Below, one piece after another: positions 49,863 to 59,461 of a DNA stretch of 64,000 bases (positions are counted from its first letter, which is position 1; each line of letters starts with the position of its first letter). This stretch comes from SIG603 sp963611165 (GTDB taxonomy: Bacteria > Bacillota > Clostridia > Oscillospirales > Acutalibacteraceae), in assembly GCA_963611165.1 (NCBI GenBank), contig CAVDQG010000006.1:1-64000 (forward strand), in the 5' to 3' direction. The notes below the pieces were generated by a model. That model was not told the DNA's origin, ran no database searches, and was given only the letters and a program-made list of their open reading frames with translations. Both the position numbers and the translations under genes were made by a program.

Positions 49863-50767
49863 ACGGTCTTATAGTACTTGATAAACCCGAGGGTTTCACT
49901 TCATTTGATGCCGTTGCGGTCATGAGAAAAATCACTCACGAAAAGAAAATCGGCCACACGGGAACTCTCGACCCTATGGCTACGGGAGTTCTGCCGATAC
50001 TTCTCGGAAGAGGAACAAAGTGCGCCGACCTTCTGCCCGATACCGACAAGGAGTATGTCGCTTCCTTTAAGCTGGGAGTCAAGAGCGATACTCTTGACAG
50101 CACGGGAAAGATACTCGAGGAGAATTACGGGAAAATCACCCGTGAGGCACTCGAAAGTGCACTCGAGAATTTTCGTGGAGAAATCGAGCAGATTCCTCCC
50201 ATGTACTCGGCGGTTCAGGTAGGCGGTGTGCGACTTTATGACCTTGCAAGAAAGGGAATAGAGGTTGAGCGTGAGGCAAGGAAAATCAACATCTCACTTT
50301 TAAGGCTCGAAAGCTTTGATGAAAACAGTGGCGAGGGAAAGCTTACCGTTCGTTGTTCCAAGGGAACCTACATAAGAACGCTTATCGACGACATCGCAAG
50401 AAGTCTCTCGCTTTGCGGCGGAATTATGACGGCACTCAGAAGAACGAGAGCATGCGGCTTTGATATAAAGGACGCGTTGACCCTTGACGAGCTTAAGGCT
50501 TTAAGCGAAAATAACGAGATTGAAAGCGTTATAAAACCGCTTGACGGGCTGTTTAACGGGTACAGAAGAGTAAATGTTTCTGCCGCTCAGATGAACAGAT
50601 ACCTTAACGGCGGCGAGCTCTCACTCGACAGACTTCACCTGAAATTCGGCACAGACGGCGAGAGGATAAGAGTATATTCTCCCGACGGCAAGCTTTTTCT
50701 CGGCTTGGGTCTTGCAGAGCTTGCGGAAAACAGGTTGAACATACTCAAGATTCTTCACGTGAAGTGA
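49859..50767 (+). CDS. truB: tRNA pseudouridine-55 synthase
   Basis: 302 residues. Makes pseudouridine 55 in the T loop. Catalytic motif GHTGTLDPMATGVLP (about 32-46, Asp38) and KEYVASFKLGVKSDTLDSTG are clear. The C-terminal PUA-like part is present. Coupled to nrnA by overlap. Confidence 0.95.
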   Translation: MNGLIVLDKPEGFTSFDAVAVMRKITHEKKIGHTGTLDPMATGVLPILLGRGTKCADLLPDTDKEYVASFKLGVKSDTLDSTGKILEENYGKITREALESALENFRGEIEQIPPMYSAVQVGGVRLYDLARKGIEVEREARKINISLLRLESFDENSGEGKLTVRCSKGTYIRTLIDDIARSLSLCGGIMTALRRTRACGFDIKDALTLDELKALSENNEIESVIKPLDGLFNGYRRVNVSAAQMNRYLNGGELSLDRLHLKFGTDGERIRVYSPDGKLFLGLGLAELAENRLNILKILHVK

Positions 50768-50798
50768 GAAAAATCTCAGATGCGGCAATAGGAAAAAG

Positions 50799-51719
50799 AT
50801 GCAAATTTACAGAGAATTAAACGGTATTTCAAAAAAGAATAAATCGACTGCGGTCGCTCTGGGTGCCTTTGACGGACTTCATCTCGGCCATCAAAAGGTT
50901 ATCTCTCAGGTACTTGAAGAAGGCTTTGAGCCGAGCGTCTTCACCTTTTCGGAGGATCCGTCCAAGGTGCTTTCCGGCAAAACGGAGTATCTCATGACGG
51001 AGGAGGACAAAATCGGCGAGCTTGAAAAAATGGGAATAGAAAACATTTTTGACATAAGCTTTTCGAGCGTCAGAGATTTAACTCCCGAGGAATTTTTCTT
51101 CGATGTTTTGCTTGGCAGCTGCGGCGTGGGAATGATATCCTGCGGTGACGACTTCCGTTTCGGGAAAAAAGCGGCAGGCGACGTTAAGCTTTTAAGAAAG
51201 CTTTGCGACGAGAACGGGATTATTCTCAAAATCTGTCCGCCTGTTATGCTCGGCGACGTCGTGATTCATTCCTCGGCAATCCGATCGGCACTGAAAAAAG
51301 GCGATGCCGTAACGGCTGAAAAAATGCTCGGCAGACCATTCGGCTTCACGCTCGAGGTTATCCACGGAAACTCTTTGGGCAGAACCATAGGGATTCCCAC
51401 AATCAACCAAAAACTTCCCGAGGGCTTCGTGCTTCCGAAATTCGGCGTGTATGCCGCTTTCGTTCATATTGACGGCGAGAAATACCACGGCACGTGCAAT
51501 ATCGGCGTCAAGCCGACAGTCGGCTCAAGCGTTCCGCTTGCAGAAACGTGGATTGCTGATTTTGCGGGCGACCTTTACGGCAGAAAACTAAAGCTTGATG
51601 TTCTCCGGTTTATTCGTCCCGAGAAGAAATTTTCTTCACTTTCGGAACTAAAGGCTGAGATAGAAAGAAACTCGCTTGAAGCCGATAGAATATGCAGTGA
51701 ATACATGAATAAATATTAA
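50799..51719 (+). CDS. ribF: Bifunctional riboflavin kinase / FAD synthetase
   Basis: 306 residues. Makes FMN, then FAD. N-terminal adenylyltransferase with LGAFDGLHLGHQKVI (about 22-36) and the C-terminal kinase domain (SLGRTIGIPTINQKLPEG, about 191-208; GTCNIGVKPT near 232). Last gene of the operon before a terminator. Confidence 0.95.
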   Translation: MQIYRELNGISKKNKSTAVALGAFDGLHLGHQKVISQVLEEGFEPSVFTFSEDPSKVLSGKTEYLMTEEDKIGELEKMGIENIFDISFSSVRDLTPEEFFFDVLLGSCGVGMISCGDDFRFGKKAAGDVKLLRKLCDENGIILKICPPVMLGDVVIHSSAIRSALKKGDAVTAEKMLGRPFGFTLEVIHGNSLGRTIGIPTINQKLPEGFVLPKFGVYAAFVHIDGEKYHGTCNIGVKPTVGSSVPLAETWIADFAGDLYGRKLKLDVLRFIRPEKKFSSLSELKAEIERNSLEADRICSEYMNKY

Positions 51720-51734
51720 TATATTTGAGAGTGA

Positions 51735-51768
51735 AAGCCTCGTACCTTTTGCGGTAGGGGGCTTTTTT
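51735..51768 (+). terminator. Terminator of the rimP-ribF operon
   Basis: AAGCCTCGTACC (51735-51746) pairs with GGTAGGGGGCTT (51753-51764) with one mismatch and a G-T pair, followed by TTTT. Confidence 0.8.
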
Positions 51769-51907
51769 GCATGCTTTTAAAGCATAAATTTGCATACGAT
51801 ATTCAGGATATTGTATAGCTTTAACACAAAGAAAAATTAACATTCACGGCTTAAAAACATTTGTTCCTCAAGAATCGAAACAATTACCCTATGAGCCTTC
51901 AAAATTT

Positions 51908-51942
51908 GTCAAAAATGTTAATAAATGATTAAAATTTTTGAC
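51908..51942 (+). promoter_or_regulatory. 9-bp inverted repeat upstream of the Mrp promoter
   Basis: GTCAAAAAT and ATTTTTGAC, perfect arms 17 bases apart, centred about 50 bases upstream of the -10 box. The position suits an activator. Confidence 0.4.
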
Positions 51943-51950
51943 CGTGAGTA

Positions 51951-51979
51951 TTTCATTTGTTGCAAATTGATGTTATAAT
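51951..51979 (+). promoter_or_regulatory. Promoter of the Mrp operon
   Basis: TTTCAT (51951-51956), 17 bases, TATAAT (51974-51979), with TGT before it (extended -10). The weak -35 box fits a promoter that needs an activator. Confidence 0.6.
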
Positions 51980-52125
51980 TTTTGGCGATATGATTATTCC
52001 GTAAAGTTATGGCTTTTATCGGAGAAATAAAATTTAGCCTGAATTGTTTTGTGTGCTTCGATTTTAAGAAGTCGGATTTTCATTTTTGAATTTTAAGGTA
52101 TATTCTGTATAAAGGAGGAATATTT

Positions 52126-52635
52126 ATGTATTTGCTGCTGTTTGTTATGTGGATAATTTTTAACGGCAACATTACTCTCGAGATTGTCATTTTCGGCTTG
52201 TTTGTGTCTTTGGGAGTCTTTGCCTTCACCTGTATGTTCATGGACCACAGCATTAAGAAGGAAATAGCACTCTACAAAAATCTAATAAGCGGTTTTTGCT
52301 ATGCGGTGGTGCTGGTAGTCGAGATTGTAAAGGCGAATAATTTCGTACTGAAAATGATACTCACGCAAAAGGAAGAGCCTGTGCCCGCCATAGTGAGCTT
52401 CAGAACGAAGCTGAAAACAAATGCCGGCAGAGCTTTTCTTGCAAATGCCATCACGCTCACGCCCGGAACAATCACCGTGATGATGGAAAACGAGTGGTAT
52501 CTTGTTCACTGCCTTGACGAAAGTCTTGCCGAGGGAATGGATGATTCGGATTTTGTGCACCGTATTCAGAAAATGGAGAACAGGGCGCTTCAGTCTATGA
52601 GCAAGAGTAAGAGTAAGGGGGGCAAGAAAAAATGA
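52126..52635 (+). CDS. mrpE: Na+/H+ antiporter Mrp subunit E
   Basis: 169 residues with two to three N-terminal membrane segments (MYLLLFVMWIIFNGNITLE, then IVIFGLFVSLGVFAFTC) and a cytoplasmic part. The motif NAITLTPGTITVMMENEWYLVH is the MrpE signature. AAAGGAGG before the ATG. First gene of a nine-kilobase operon with almost every gene overlapping the next. Confidence 0.93.
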   Translation: MYLLLFVMWIIFNGNITLEIVIFGLFVSLGVFAFTCMFMDHSIKKEIALYKNLISGFCYAVVLVVEIVKANNFVLKMILTQKEEPVPAIVSFRTKLKTNAGRAFLANAITLTPGTITVMMENEWYLVHCLDESLAEGMDDSDFVHRIQKMENRALQSMSKSKSKGGKKK

Positions 52636-52952
52636 GTTTTGTTTCGGGATTTTTCACGGTAATTTTGATAATTCTTGCCGTACTTATAATTCTGTGCCTT
52701 ATAAGAGCGGTTATCGGCCCGAGCGTCGCCGACAGAATCGTTGCAACGAATATGACGGGTACTTTAGTTATAACCTCGATTGCCGTGTTGGCAATTAAAA
52801 TGAGAGAGGGCTACCTTGTTGATATCTGCTTGATTTATGCGCTTATCAGCTTTTTGGCTGTTATCGTTCTCACCAAGGTTTATATGGGCGTATATATTCA
52901 GCGAAAATCAGGAAAGGAGGACAAGCACGATGAGCGCAGTAGAATGGGTTAG
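52632..52952 (+). CDS. mrpF: Na+/H+ antiporter Mrp subunit F
   Basis: 106 residues with three membrane segments. The motif LIRAVIGPSVADRIVATNM is typical of MrpF. Its start overlaps the mrpE stop by four bases (ATGA), and its end overlaps mrpG by 23 bases. Confidence 0.92.
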   Translation: MSFVSGFFTVILIILAVLIILCLIRAVIGPSVADRIVATNMTGTLVITSIAVLAIKMREGYLVDICLIYALISFLAVIVLTKVYMGVYIQRKSGKEDKHDERSRMG

Positions 52953-53313
52953 ATTTATCGTCGGAGCGGCACTGCTTGTCTTCGGAGTTTTTATTTTTAT
53001 CGTTCAGATGATAGGAATTTTTAAATTCAACTATGTTTTGAACAGAATGCATGCCGCCGCCATGGGCGATACTTTAGGCCTTGGCAGCAGTCTTCTGGGA
53101 CTTATAGTTATCAACGGCTTTGACTTCACAAGCCTCAAGCTTTTTATCATCATAGTTTTCCTGTGGTTCTCTTCTCCTGTATCCTCTCACCTTATCACAA
53201 GACTTGAGATGACAACGGACGAGCATCACCACGACCACTACAAGGTTTTTGATCTTCACGAGCACGATTTGCCGACAGGCACGACTCAAGACGAACAGGA
53301 AGAGGTGGAATGA
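52930..53313 (+). CDS. mrpG: Na+/H+ antiporter Mrp subunit G
   Basis: 127 residues from ATG 52930 with GGAGG nine bases before it; a longer frame starting upstream would only read mrpF in another frame. Three membrane segments and the RMHAAAMGDTLGLGSSLLGL motif of MrpG. The C-terminal tail is His/Asp-rich (EHHHDHYK). Confidence 0.92.
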   Translation: MSAVEWVRFIVGAALLVFGVFIFIVQMIGIFKFNYVLNRMHAAAMGDTLGLGSSLLGLIVINGFDFTSLKLFIIIVFLWFSSPVSSHLITRLEMTTDEHHHDHYKVFDLHEHDLPTGTTQDEQEEVE

Positions 53314-53606
53314 TGCAGGTATTCATGATTATTCTTTTGCTGTTTTTGGTAGTTTGTGCGGTTTGCGCAAGCTTTTCCAAGAGCCTACTAAATACCATAC
53401 TCATTTTCATGAGCTTCAGCCTTGTTATGTCTATAATTTGGATGGTACTGGAGTCTCCCGACCTTGCCATAACCGAGGCGGCTGTCGGTGCGGGCGTTAC
53501 GAGTATACTTTTCTTTTTGACGCTCAAGAAAATCCATGCCATAGAAAGCAACGACGATGAATCTGAAGAAAAGGAGGAAGAGGAAGATGGCAAGAAAGTT
53601 AAGTGA
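53310..53606 (+). CDS. MbhD-like subunit (DUF4040), equivalent of an MrpA C-terminal segment
   Basis: 98 residues with three membrane segments and an acidic C-terminal tail. The segment ESPDLAITEAAVGAGVTSILFFL is the DUF4040 / MbhD signature, part of MrpA in classical Mrp and a separate subunit (MbhD) in membrane-bound hydrogenases. Starts at ATG-ATG in the mrpG stop, and overlaps the next gene by 20 bases. Confidence 0.85.
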   Translation: MMQVFMIILLLFLVVCAVCASFSKSLLNTILIFMSFSLVMSIIWMVLESPDLAITEAAVGAGVTSILFFLTLKKIHAIESNDDESEEKEEEEDGKKVK

Positions 53607-54531
53607 AAACGAATATAAAAAGACCTTTTCCTATAAATTCTCTTCGTGGTTTAACGGAACGAGAGAATATTTTGTCGGCGAACTCGAGATGAAGCCTCAG
53701 GAGGAGAAAAAGCCGAGAAAACCGCTTGCTCCCGCAGACCCTAACAGAAAAGCCTTTGACCTCAGGAACAACAAGGGCTTTAAGGAGTTCACGAAAATTT
53801 ATCAGGTTTTCAGTGTGGTGCTGTGCCTTTTCATCGTGGTTATGCTTCTTTACGGCGTCAGCAAATTGCCGACCTACGGCGATGCCGACAGACCGGTCAA
53901 CAACGAGGTTGCCGCAAGATATATCGAGGCAGGAGAACAGGAGACAGGCTCCGTGAATATCGTCACAGGAATGATTTTGACTTACCGTGCGTTCGATACT
54001 TTCGGCGAGACCAATGTTCTCTTCATCGCAACCGTTTGCGTAATGATTATGCTTGCGCTTGACGATAAGGTGCTCAAAAAGGAAGAGGAACACAACGACA
54101 GAATTTATGAGCCGAAAAACGATGTAATTCTTCAGACGGTGGCAAAAATCCTCGTGCCGATTATCATGGTTTTCGGTATTTACATAATCGTGAACGGTCA
54201 GCTTTCACCGGGCGGCGGATTCTCCGGCGGAGCTACTCTGGGTGCGGCATTCACGCTGTTTGTCTGTGCGTTCGGCTTCAAGAAAACAGGAAGATTCCTT
54301 AACGAGAAGGTTTATTCTGTTGCCAAGGTCACGGCACTTTGTGCTTACGGAGCAATCGGCACATACTATTACACATGCGGTGCAAACGGAATTGACGACC
54401 ACATTCCGCTCGGCACACTCGGCCACATTCTTTCGGGCGGTATCATTTTCCCGATTGATGTCTGCGTCGGTATCGAGGTAGCATGCACCATGTACGCATT
54501 TTACGCTTTATTCAGAAGAGGAGGACTTTGA
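53587..54531 (+). CDS. mrpB: MbhE-MrpB fusion subunit
   Basis: 314 residues from ATG 53587. A polar N terminus (about 1-70), an MbhE-like part (LPTYGDADRPVNNEVAARYI, then a TG-x-VNIVTGMILTYRAFDT segment), and an MrpB domain (AKILVPIIMVFGIYIIVNGQ with LSPGGGFSGGATLGAAF). This is the C-terminal end of MrpA fused to MrpB, without the large antiporter-like head. One base separates it from mrpC. Confidence 0.87.
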   Translation: MARKLSENEYKKTFSYKFSSWFNGTREYFVGELEMKPQEEKKPRKPLAPADPNRKAFDLRNNKGFKEFTKIYQVFSVVLCLFIVVMLLYGVSKLPTYGDADRPVNNEVAARYIEAGEQETGSVNIVTGMILTYRAFDTFGETNVLFIATVCVMIMLALDDKVLKKEEEHNDRIYEPKNDVILQTVAKILVPIIMVFGIYIIVNGQLSPGGGFSGGATLGAAFTLFVCAFGFKKTGRFLNEKVYSVAKVTALCAYGAIGTYYYTCGANGIDDHIPLGTLGHILSGGIIFPIDVCVGIEVACTMYAFYALFRRGGL

Positions 54532-54532
54532 T

Positions 54533-54910
54533 ATGCTTTCAGGGCTTCTTGCAAATTATCCCATAGCAGTTTCCGTAATCCTTTTCGGAATAGGCTTCTG
54601 CAATCTGCTTCTTCAGAAAAATCTAATTAAAAAGATAATTGGCTTCAATATAATGGACTCGGCAATCTATCTCTTTTTGGCTCTCCAGGGCTATATCAAG
54701 AGCAGAATTGCTCCGATTGTCGTTGACGGCATTCAGGATACGGGCAAATATATAAACCCGATTCCCTCGGGACTTGTTCTGACGGGCATCGTCGTTTCGG
54801 TTTCCGTTTCGGCTGTTATGCTCTCGATTACCATAAGACTTTACCGCCGTTATCACACCTTGAATCTCGATGAAATAAGCACGATAGTAAATGAGGAGGA
54901 CAGCAAATAA
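54533..54910 (+). CDS. mrpC: Na+/H+ antiporter Mrp subunit C (NuoK-like)
   Basis: 125 residues with three membrane segments. The second carries the conserved Asn/Asp (GFNIMDSAIYLFL) and the third ALVLTGIVVSVSVSA-type region (GLVLTGIVVSVSVSAVML). MrpC/NuoK is the small subunit that links antiporter-like modules. Its stop overlaps the next start by one base. Confidence 0.9.
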   Translation: MLSGLLANYPIAVSVILFGIGFCNLLLQKNLIKKIIGFNIMDSAIYLFLALQGYIKSRIAPIVVDGIQDTGKYINPIPSGLVLTGIVVSVSVSAVMLSITIRLYRRYHTLNLDEISTIVNEEDSK

Positions 54911-56427
54911 TGGAGCTTGTACAGTCCTTCCCGTCTTTCAGCATACTTATGTGCATGTTCGGCGGAATAATTTCTTCGGCGGTGCATAACGGAAAAGTCG
55001 CAAGAAGAATAAACACCTGTCTTTTGGTAATCGTGACGGCTATGAGCCTTTGCGTCTGCGCATTCACGATTAAATCGGGAGACTACTATATTTATCAGAT
55101 GGGCAGATTTTCCGCACCGTGGGGAAATGAGCTAAGAATCGGAATACTCGAGGCGATGATGGCATTGTTTTTCTGCATCATCATGCTTCTTTCAATGGTC
55201 GGCGGCTCGCTCGAGAGAGAAAAGGAAATAGAAAAAGGAAAAGCGAATCTTTACTATGTCCTTGCCAATCTCCTTTTGAGCTCGCTTCTTGCCCTTGTTT
55301 ACACGAACGATATTTTTACCGCATATGTTTTTATTGAGATAAACACAATATCGGCTTGCGGCTTGATAATGGTAAACCAGCACGGAAAGAACATTGAAGC
55401 CGCCGCACGCTACATGGTAATGAGTCTTCTCGGCTCGGGTCTTGTCCTTTTGGGACTTTGCTGGCTTTACAGCATAACGGGCCATCTTCTGATGATGAAT
55501 ATCCATGAAGCTGTTGTCGCACTTGTCCAAAACGGCAACTATCATGTTCCGCTTGTTGTCTCGGTCACAATGATGGTCACGGGACTTGCGATTAAATCGG
55601 CTCTGTTTCCGTTCCACACATGGCTTCCCGACGCCTACGGATACTCCACGCTTTCTTCGGCGGCGATTCTTTCTTCGCTCGTATCAAAGGGTTATCTTTT
55701 CCTCGTAATCAAGATTTTCTACCGAGTAATCGGCTTCGACATAATCTGTGACGAAAAAATAGTAAATGTTCTGTTTGTTTTCGGTATTGCGGGAATGATT
55801 TTCGGTTCGATAGACGCCATAAGAGAGAACGACATCAGAAGAATGATAGCCTATTCTTCTGTCGCTCAAATCGGCTATATTTACATGGGCTTCGGACTCG
55901 GAACAACCTACGGTATGATAGCAAGCATATATCATATTCTTGTGCACGCCGCAACAAAGTCTCTTCTTTTCATCTGTGCATCGGGACTTACCGACGCTTC
56001 GAACGGCAAGAGAGATTTCTTGAGCCTCACGGGTGCGGCATACAGAAATAAGCTTGCAGGAGTTACCTTCACGGTAGGCTCGCTCTCAATGATAGGCTTC
56101 CCCGCATTCGGTGGATTTATAAGCAAGCTTCTCTTCGCCGAGGCGGGTGTCGAATGCAAGAATAAGATGCTTCTCACGTTCCTTGCGCTTGCAATCAGCA
56201 CGATTCTGAATGCGGTTTACTTTATGAAAACCACCGTCAGAATTTACACTCCGACACACAAGTCGAGAGTTGAGGTTGATACGACAGGCTACGAAAACGT
56301 GACCGTGAAGATGCAGCCTGCAAAAAGCTTTTCAATGGTACTTTTAATCGCTTTAAACTTCGTGCTCGGTCTTGCTTCCGATCCGATAGTGGATCTCATA
56401 AGCAAGGGCTTGGCTATGTTCTCGTAG
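54910..56427 (+). CDS. mrpD: Antiporter-like large subunit 1 (MrpD position)
   Basis: 505 residues, about 14 membrane segments, proton-conducting transporter family (NuoL/M/N). The key ion-path residues are there: Glu in VFIEINTIS (TM5), Lys in GLAIKSALFPFHTWLPDA (TM7), Lys in SSLVSKGYLF (TM8) and Lys in FPAFGGFISKLLF (TM12). Directly after mrpC, as is MrpD in classical operons. AGGAGG before the ATG. Confidence 0.9.
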   Translation: MELVQSFPSFSILMCMFGGIISSAVHNGKVARRINTCLLVIVTAMSLCVCAFTIKSGDYYIYQMGRFSAPWGNELRIGILEAMMALFFCIIMLLSMVGGSLEREKEIEKGKANLYYVLANLLLSSLLALVYTNDIFTAYVFIEINTISACGLIMVNQHGKNIEAAARYMVMSLLGSGLVLLGLCWLYSITGHLLMMNIHEAVVALVQNGNYHVPLVVSVTMMVTGLAIKSALFPFHTWLPDAYGYSTLSSAAILSSLVSKGYLFLVIKIFYRVIGFDIICDEKIVNVLFVFGIAGMIFGSIDAIRENDIRRMIAYSSVAQIGYIYMGFGLGTTYGMIASIYHILVHAATKSLLFICASGLTDASNGKRDFLSLTGAAYRNKLAGVTFTVGSLSMIGFPAFGGFISKLLFAEAGVECKNKMLLTFLALAISTILNAVYFMKTTVRIYTPTHKSRVEVDTTGYENVTVKMQPAKSFSMVLLIALNFVLGLASDPIVDLISKGLAMFS

Positions 56428-56440
56428 GAGGTGACGGAAA

Positions 56441-57955
56441 ATGAATATATTGCTTATAACTCCGTCGCTTCTTTCCGTAGTTGTCGGAATTATCATTCTG
56501 CTTTCGTCCTTTCGTGACCACGTGCACGAAAATGATTGGTTCGGAAAGCCCGTTTCGGAACAGGGACTCAAAAAACTTCACGCTGTAACTCTCGCCACTC
56601 TGGCGGTGTCTGCGTTAATCGCACTTTTCACCGCATGGAGTCACATGGGAAGTGAGCTTCATCTTTTCAGTTTTGTCGGCGGAATTCCTGTCTACTTCAA
56701 AAATGACGAGGTGTCGGCTTTGTTTGTGTCGATAGTTTCGGTTGTTTGGCCCTCTATATGTATTTATGCATTCAAGTACATGAAGCATGAGGGAAACGAA
56801 AAGAGATTTTTTGGAATTTTTCTCATCGTTTTTGCCGTGGTTATCGCCCTGAGCTTTTCGGGAAATCTCATCACGTTTTATTTCTGCTATGAGCTTATGA
56901 CAATCACATCCATGGTGCTTGTGCTTCATAACGGCACGAAAGAAGCAATCATGGCGGCACTAAAATATCTCTTTTATTCCATGGCGGGCGCTTACTGTGC
57001 TCTTTACGGAATTTATATTCTGTATCAAAACACCGATAGCCTTACTTTCACACCGGGCGGAACGCTTAATTTGGAGTCGGCAAACGCCAACAGAACCATA
57101 GTCCTCATTGCGATATTCTTTATGCTTGTCGGCTTCGGCGCAAAGGCCGGCATGCTTCCGCTTCACGGCTGGCTTCCCACGGCTCACCCCGTGGCTCCGG
57201 CTCCTGCTTCGGCGGCGCTTTCCGCAATTATAGTCAAGGGCGGTGTGCTCGCTATAATCCGAACGGTTTATTATATTGTCGGGGCAGAGTTTCTTCGAGG
57301 AACATGGGTTCAGTACGCTTGGATGGGACTTGCACTCATGACCGTTCTCATGGGCTCGATGCTCGCTTACAAAGAAAAGGTATTTAAGAAAAGACTTGCT
57401 TACTCCACCGTTTCTCAGGTTTCCTATATCATATTCGGATTATCCTGTCTTAATTCGGTCGCTTTGCAAGGAGCACTTCTTCACGTTGTTTTCCATGCGA
57501 TAATCAAGACATCTCTCTTCCTTACGGCCGGAATATTTATCTTCCGTACGGGAAAGATATATGTTGATGATTTTGTCGCTGTCGGCAAGAAATATCCGCT
57601 CACGCTCTGGGGCTTCACATTCTGCAGTCTTGCGCTTATCGGTATTCCTCCGTGCAGCGGATTTATCAGCAAATGGTATCTTGCTCAGGGTGCCCTTGGT
57701 TCTGATATCGGACTTTTGAGGTTTGTCGGCCCGTGCGTTTTGCTTTTCAGCGCACTTCTCACCGCAGGTTATCTTCTTCCGATTGTGATAAGAGGCTTTT
57801 TGCCCGGCAAGGAATGCACTCTTATAAGGGAAAAGGAGAAAATTGACTCGATGACCGCCGTGGTTCTCATTATGGCGTTCTTTGCGGTTGTTATCGGAAT
57901 TTTCCCGAATCCGCTTATTAATTTTGTCGGCGGTATTTCCGCTGCTGTTCTTTAA
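56441..57955 (+). CDS. Antiporter-like large subunit 2
   Basis: 504 residues, about 14 membrane segments. Ion-path residues: Glu in FYFCYELMTITS (TM5), Lys in VGFGAKAGMLPLHGWLPTAH (TM7), Lys in SAIIVKGGVLAIIR (TM8), and Lys in GIPPCSGFISKWYLA (TM12). Clearly a paralogue of the neighbours and not a fragment. GTAGGAGGTG before the ATG. Confidence 0.88.
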   Translation: MNILLITPSLLSVVVGIIILLSSFRDHVHENDWFGKPVSEQGLKKLHAVTLATLAVSALIALFTAWSHMGSELHLFSFVGGIPVYFKNDEVSALFVSIVSVVWPSICIYAFKYMKHEGNEKRFFGIFLIVFAVVIALSFSGNLITFYFCYELMTITSMVLVLHNGTKEAIMAALKYLFYSMAGAYCALYGIYILYQNTDSLTFTPGGTLNLESANANRTIVLIAIFFMLVGFGAKAGMLPLHGWLPTAHPVAPAPASAALSAIIVKGGVLAIIRTVYYIVGAEFLRGTWVQYAWMGLALMTVLMGSMLAYKEKVFKKRLAYSTVSQVSYIIFGLSCLNSVALQGALLHVVFHAIIKTSLFLTAGIFIFRTGKIYVDDFVAVGKKYPLTLWGFTFCSLALIGIPPCSGFISKWYLAQGALGSDIGLLRFVGPCVLLFSALLTAGYLLPIVIRGFLPGKECTLIREKEKIDSMTAVVLIMAFFAVVIGIFPNPLINFVGGISAAVL

Positions 57956-57967
57956 GGAGGTACAAAT

Positions 57968-59449
57968 ATGCCGTCATATATGATGTTAGCTGCTGTGCTT
58001 ATCCCTATACTCAGCGGAATTTCGGTTATGCTGATACCGTTTAAATCGGCAAGGGCGAGAAATATTTATATCGAGTTTTTCACGCTTATCACCTCGGCTG
58101 TTGTTTTTGCTCTGGTTTTTAATCCACCCGAGAGTTCTATAACCATATTTAAATTCACGGGACAATTGACTATCGGACTTTCGCTTGATAGGGTAGGCTC
58201 TGTGTTTGCTGTGATCATTGCTTTTTTGTGGCCGTTTGCAAACCTTTATGCGTTCGAGTACATGGAGCATGATTCAAGACAGAATTTATTTTTCGGATTT
58301 TATCTTATCACTTACGGTGTAACGGCAGGTATTGCCATGAGCGAGGGCATCATCTCGATGTACTTCTTCTATGAGCTTTTGACTATGGTCACGATACCGC
58401 TTGTCATCCACGAGTTAAATCCCGAATCAGTTTACGCAACGAGAACTTATATGTATTATTCTCTTGGCGGTGCGGCTTTTGCGTTCATAGGAATGATATT
58501 CATACTCATGTTCGGCACAAGCCCAAGTTTTGTTGCGGGCGGAGTTCTCGACATGAACGAAATCGGTTCGAGAACAAATATGATGCTCATAGTCTATGTG
58601 CTTTGCTTTTGCGGTTTCTCCGTCAAGGCGGCAATGTTCCCATTTTCCGAGTGGCTTCCGAAAGCAGGCGTTGCGCCTACTCCCGTTACGGCATTGCTTC
58701 ACGCCGTTGCCGTTGTTAAGGCAGGTGCGTTCGCAACCATAAGAGTGACCTATTTCTGCTTCGGTACGGAAATTCTAAAAGGAACATGGGCGCAGTATCT
58801 TCTCATGGGACTTACTTCATTTACCATTGTCTACGGCTGTTCGAGGGCACTCAAGGAAACTCATTTCAAGAGAAGACTTGCGTGGTCTACCGTGTCGAAT
58901 TTATCTTACATCATGTTCGGTGTCGTCATCATGACCCCCGAGGGACTGACTGGCGGACTTTGCCACATGATAGTCCATGCACTTGTGAAGATAACGGCGT
59001 TCTTCTGCGCAGGCGCAGTGATTCACCGTGCCGAAAAGAATTATATTTACGAGCTTGACGGTATCGGAAGAAGAATGCCGCTCACATTTATCGTATATAC
59101 GATTTCGGGATTTGCACTCATGGGTGTTCCGGGTCTTGCGGGCTTCACAAGCAAATGGAGCCTTGCTCATGCGGCAACGACAAGCGGTAATGTAATGGGC
59201 TATGTCGGACTTGCGTGCATACTCATTTCGGCACTTCTCACTGCGATTTATATGCTTACGGTTTCCGTGCGTGCTTTCTTCCCGGGTAAAGACTTTGACC
59301 ATTCGGCACTATCCGAGGATATAAGCGACCCGACATGGAAGATGCTCGTTCCGCTTTTCGTGTTCGTGGTGCTCATGTTCGTCATAGGACTTTGCCCAAG
59401 CGTACTTACAAATGCTGTTGAGAGCGTTGTCGGTACGGTGATTTCTTAA
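57968..59449 (+). CDS. Antiporter-like large subunit 3
   Basis: 493 residues, about 14 membrane segments. Glu in YFFYELLTMVT, Lys in GFSVKAAMFPFSEWLPKAG, Lys in LHAVAVVKAGAFATIR, and Lys in GVPGLAGFTSKWSLA. Among the four it has the PTPVTALLHAVAVVKAG form that is typical of NuoL/MrpA, while the others have PAPAS. AAGGAGG before the ATG. Confidence 0.88.
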   Translation: MPSYMMLAAVLIPILSGISVMLIPFKSARARNIYIEFFTLITSAVVFALVFNPPESSITIFKFTGQLTIGLSLDRVGSVFAVIIAFLWPFANLYAFEYMEHDSRQNLFFGFYLITYGVTAGIAMSEGIISMYFFYELLTMVTIPLVIHELNPESVYATRTYMYYSLGGAAFAFIGMIFILMFGTSPSFVAGGVLDMNEIGSRTNMMLIVYVLCFCGFSVKAAMFPFSEWLPKAGVAPTPVTALLHAVAVVKAGAFATIRVTYFCFGTEILKGTWAQYLLMGLTSFTIVYGCSRALKETHFKRRLAWSTVSNLSYIMFGVVIMTPEGLTGGLCHMIVHALVKITAFFCAGAVIHRAEKNYIYELDGIGRRMPLTFIVYTISGFALMGVPGLAGFTSKWSLAHAATTSGNVMGYVGLACILISALLTAIYMLTVSVRAFFPGKDFDHSALSEDISDPTWKMLVPLFVFVVLMFVIGLCPSVLTNAVESVVGTVIS

Positions 59450-59461
59450 GGAGGTAGAAAA

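Larger units (their letters stand above)
51720..52125 (+). other. Intergenic region between ribF and the Mrp operon
   Basis: 406 bases: the ribF terminator, the palindrome GCTTTTAAAGC near 51773, a 9-bp inverted repeat GTCAAAAAT (51908-51916) / ATTTTTGAC (51934-51942), the Mrp promoter and a transcribed leader of about 140 bases with no recognised riboswitch. No gene seen. Confidence 0.6.

Noticed and set aside
52086..52113. Promoter TTGAAT-N16-TATAAA right before mrpE
   Set aside because: Transcription would start inside or after the AAAGGAGG ribosome site, so it would not give a translatable message.
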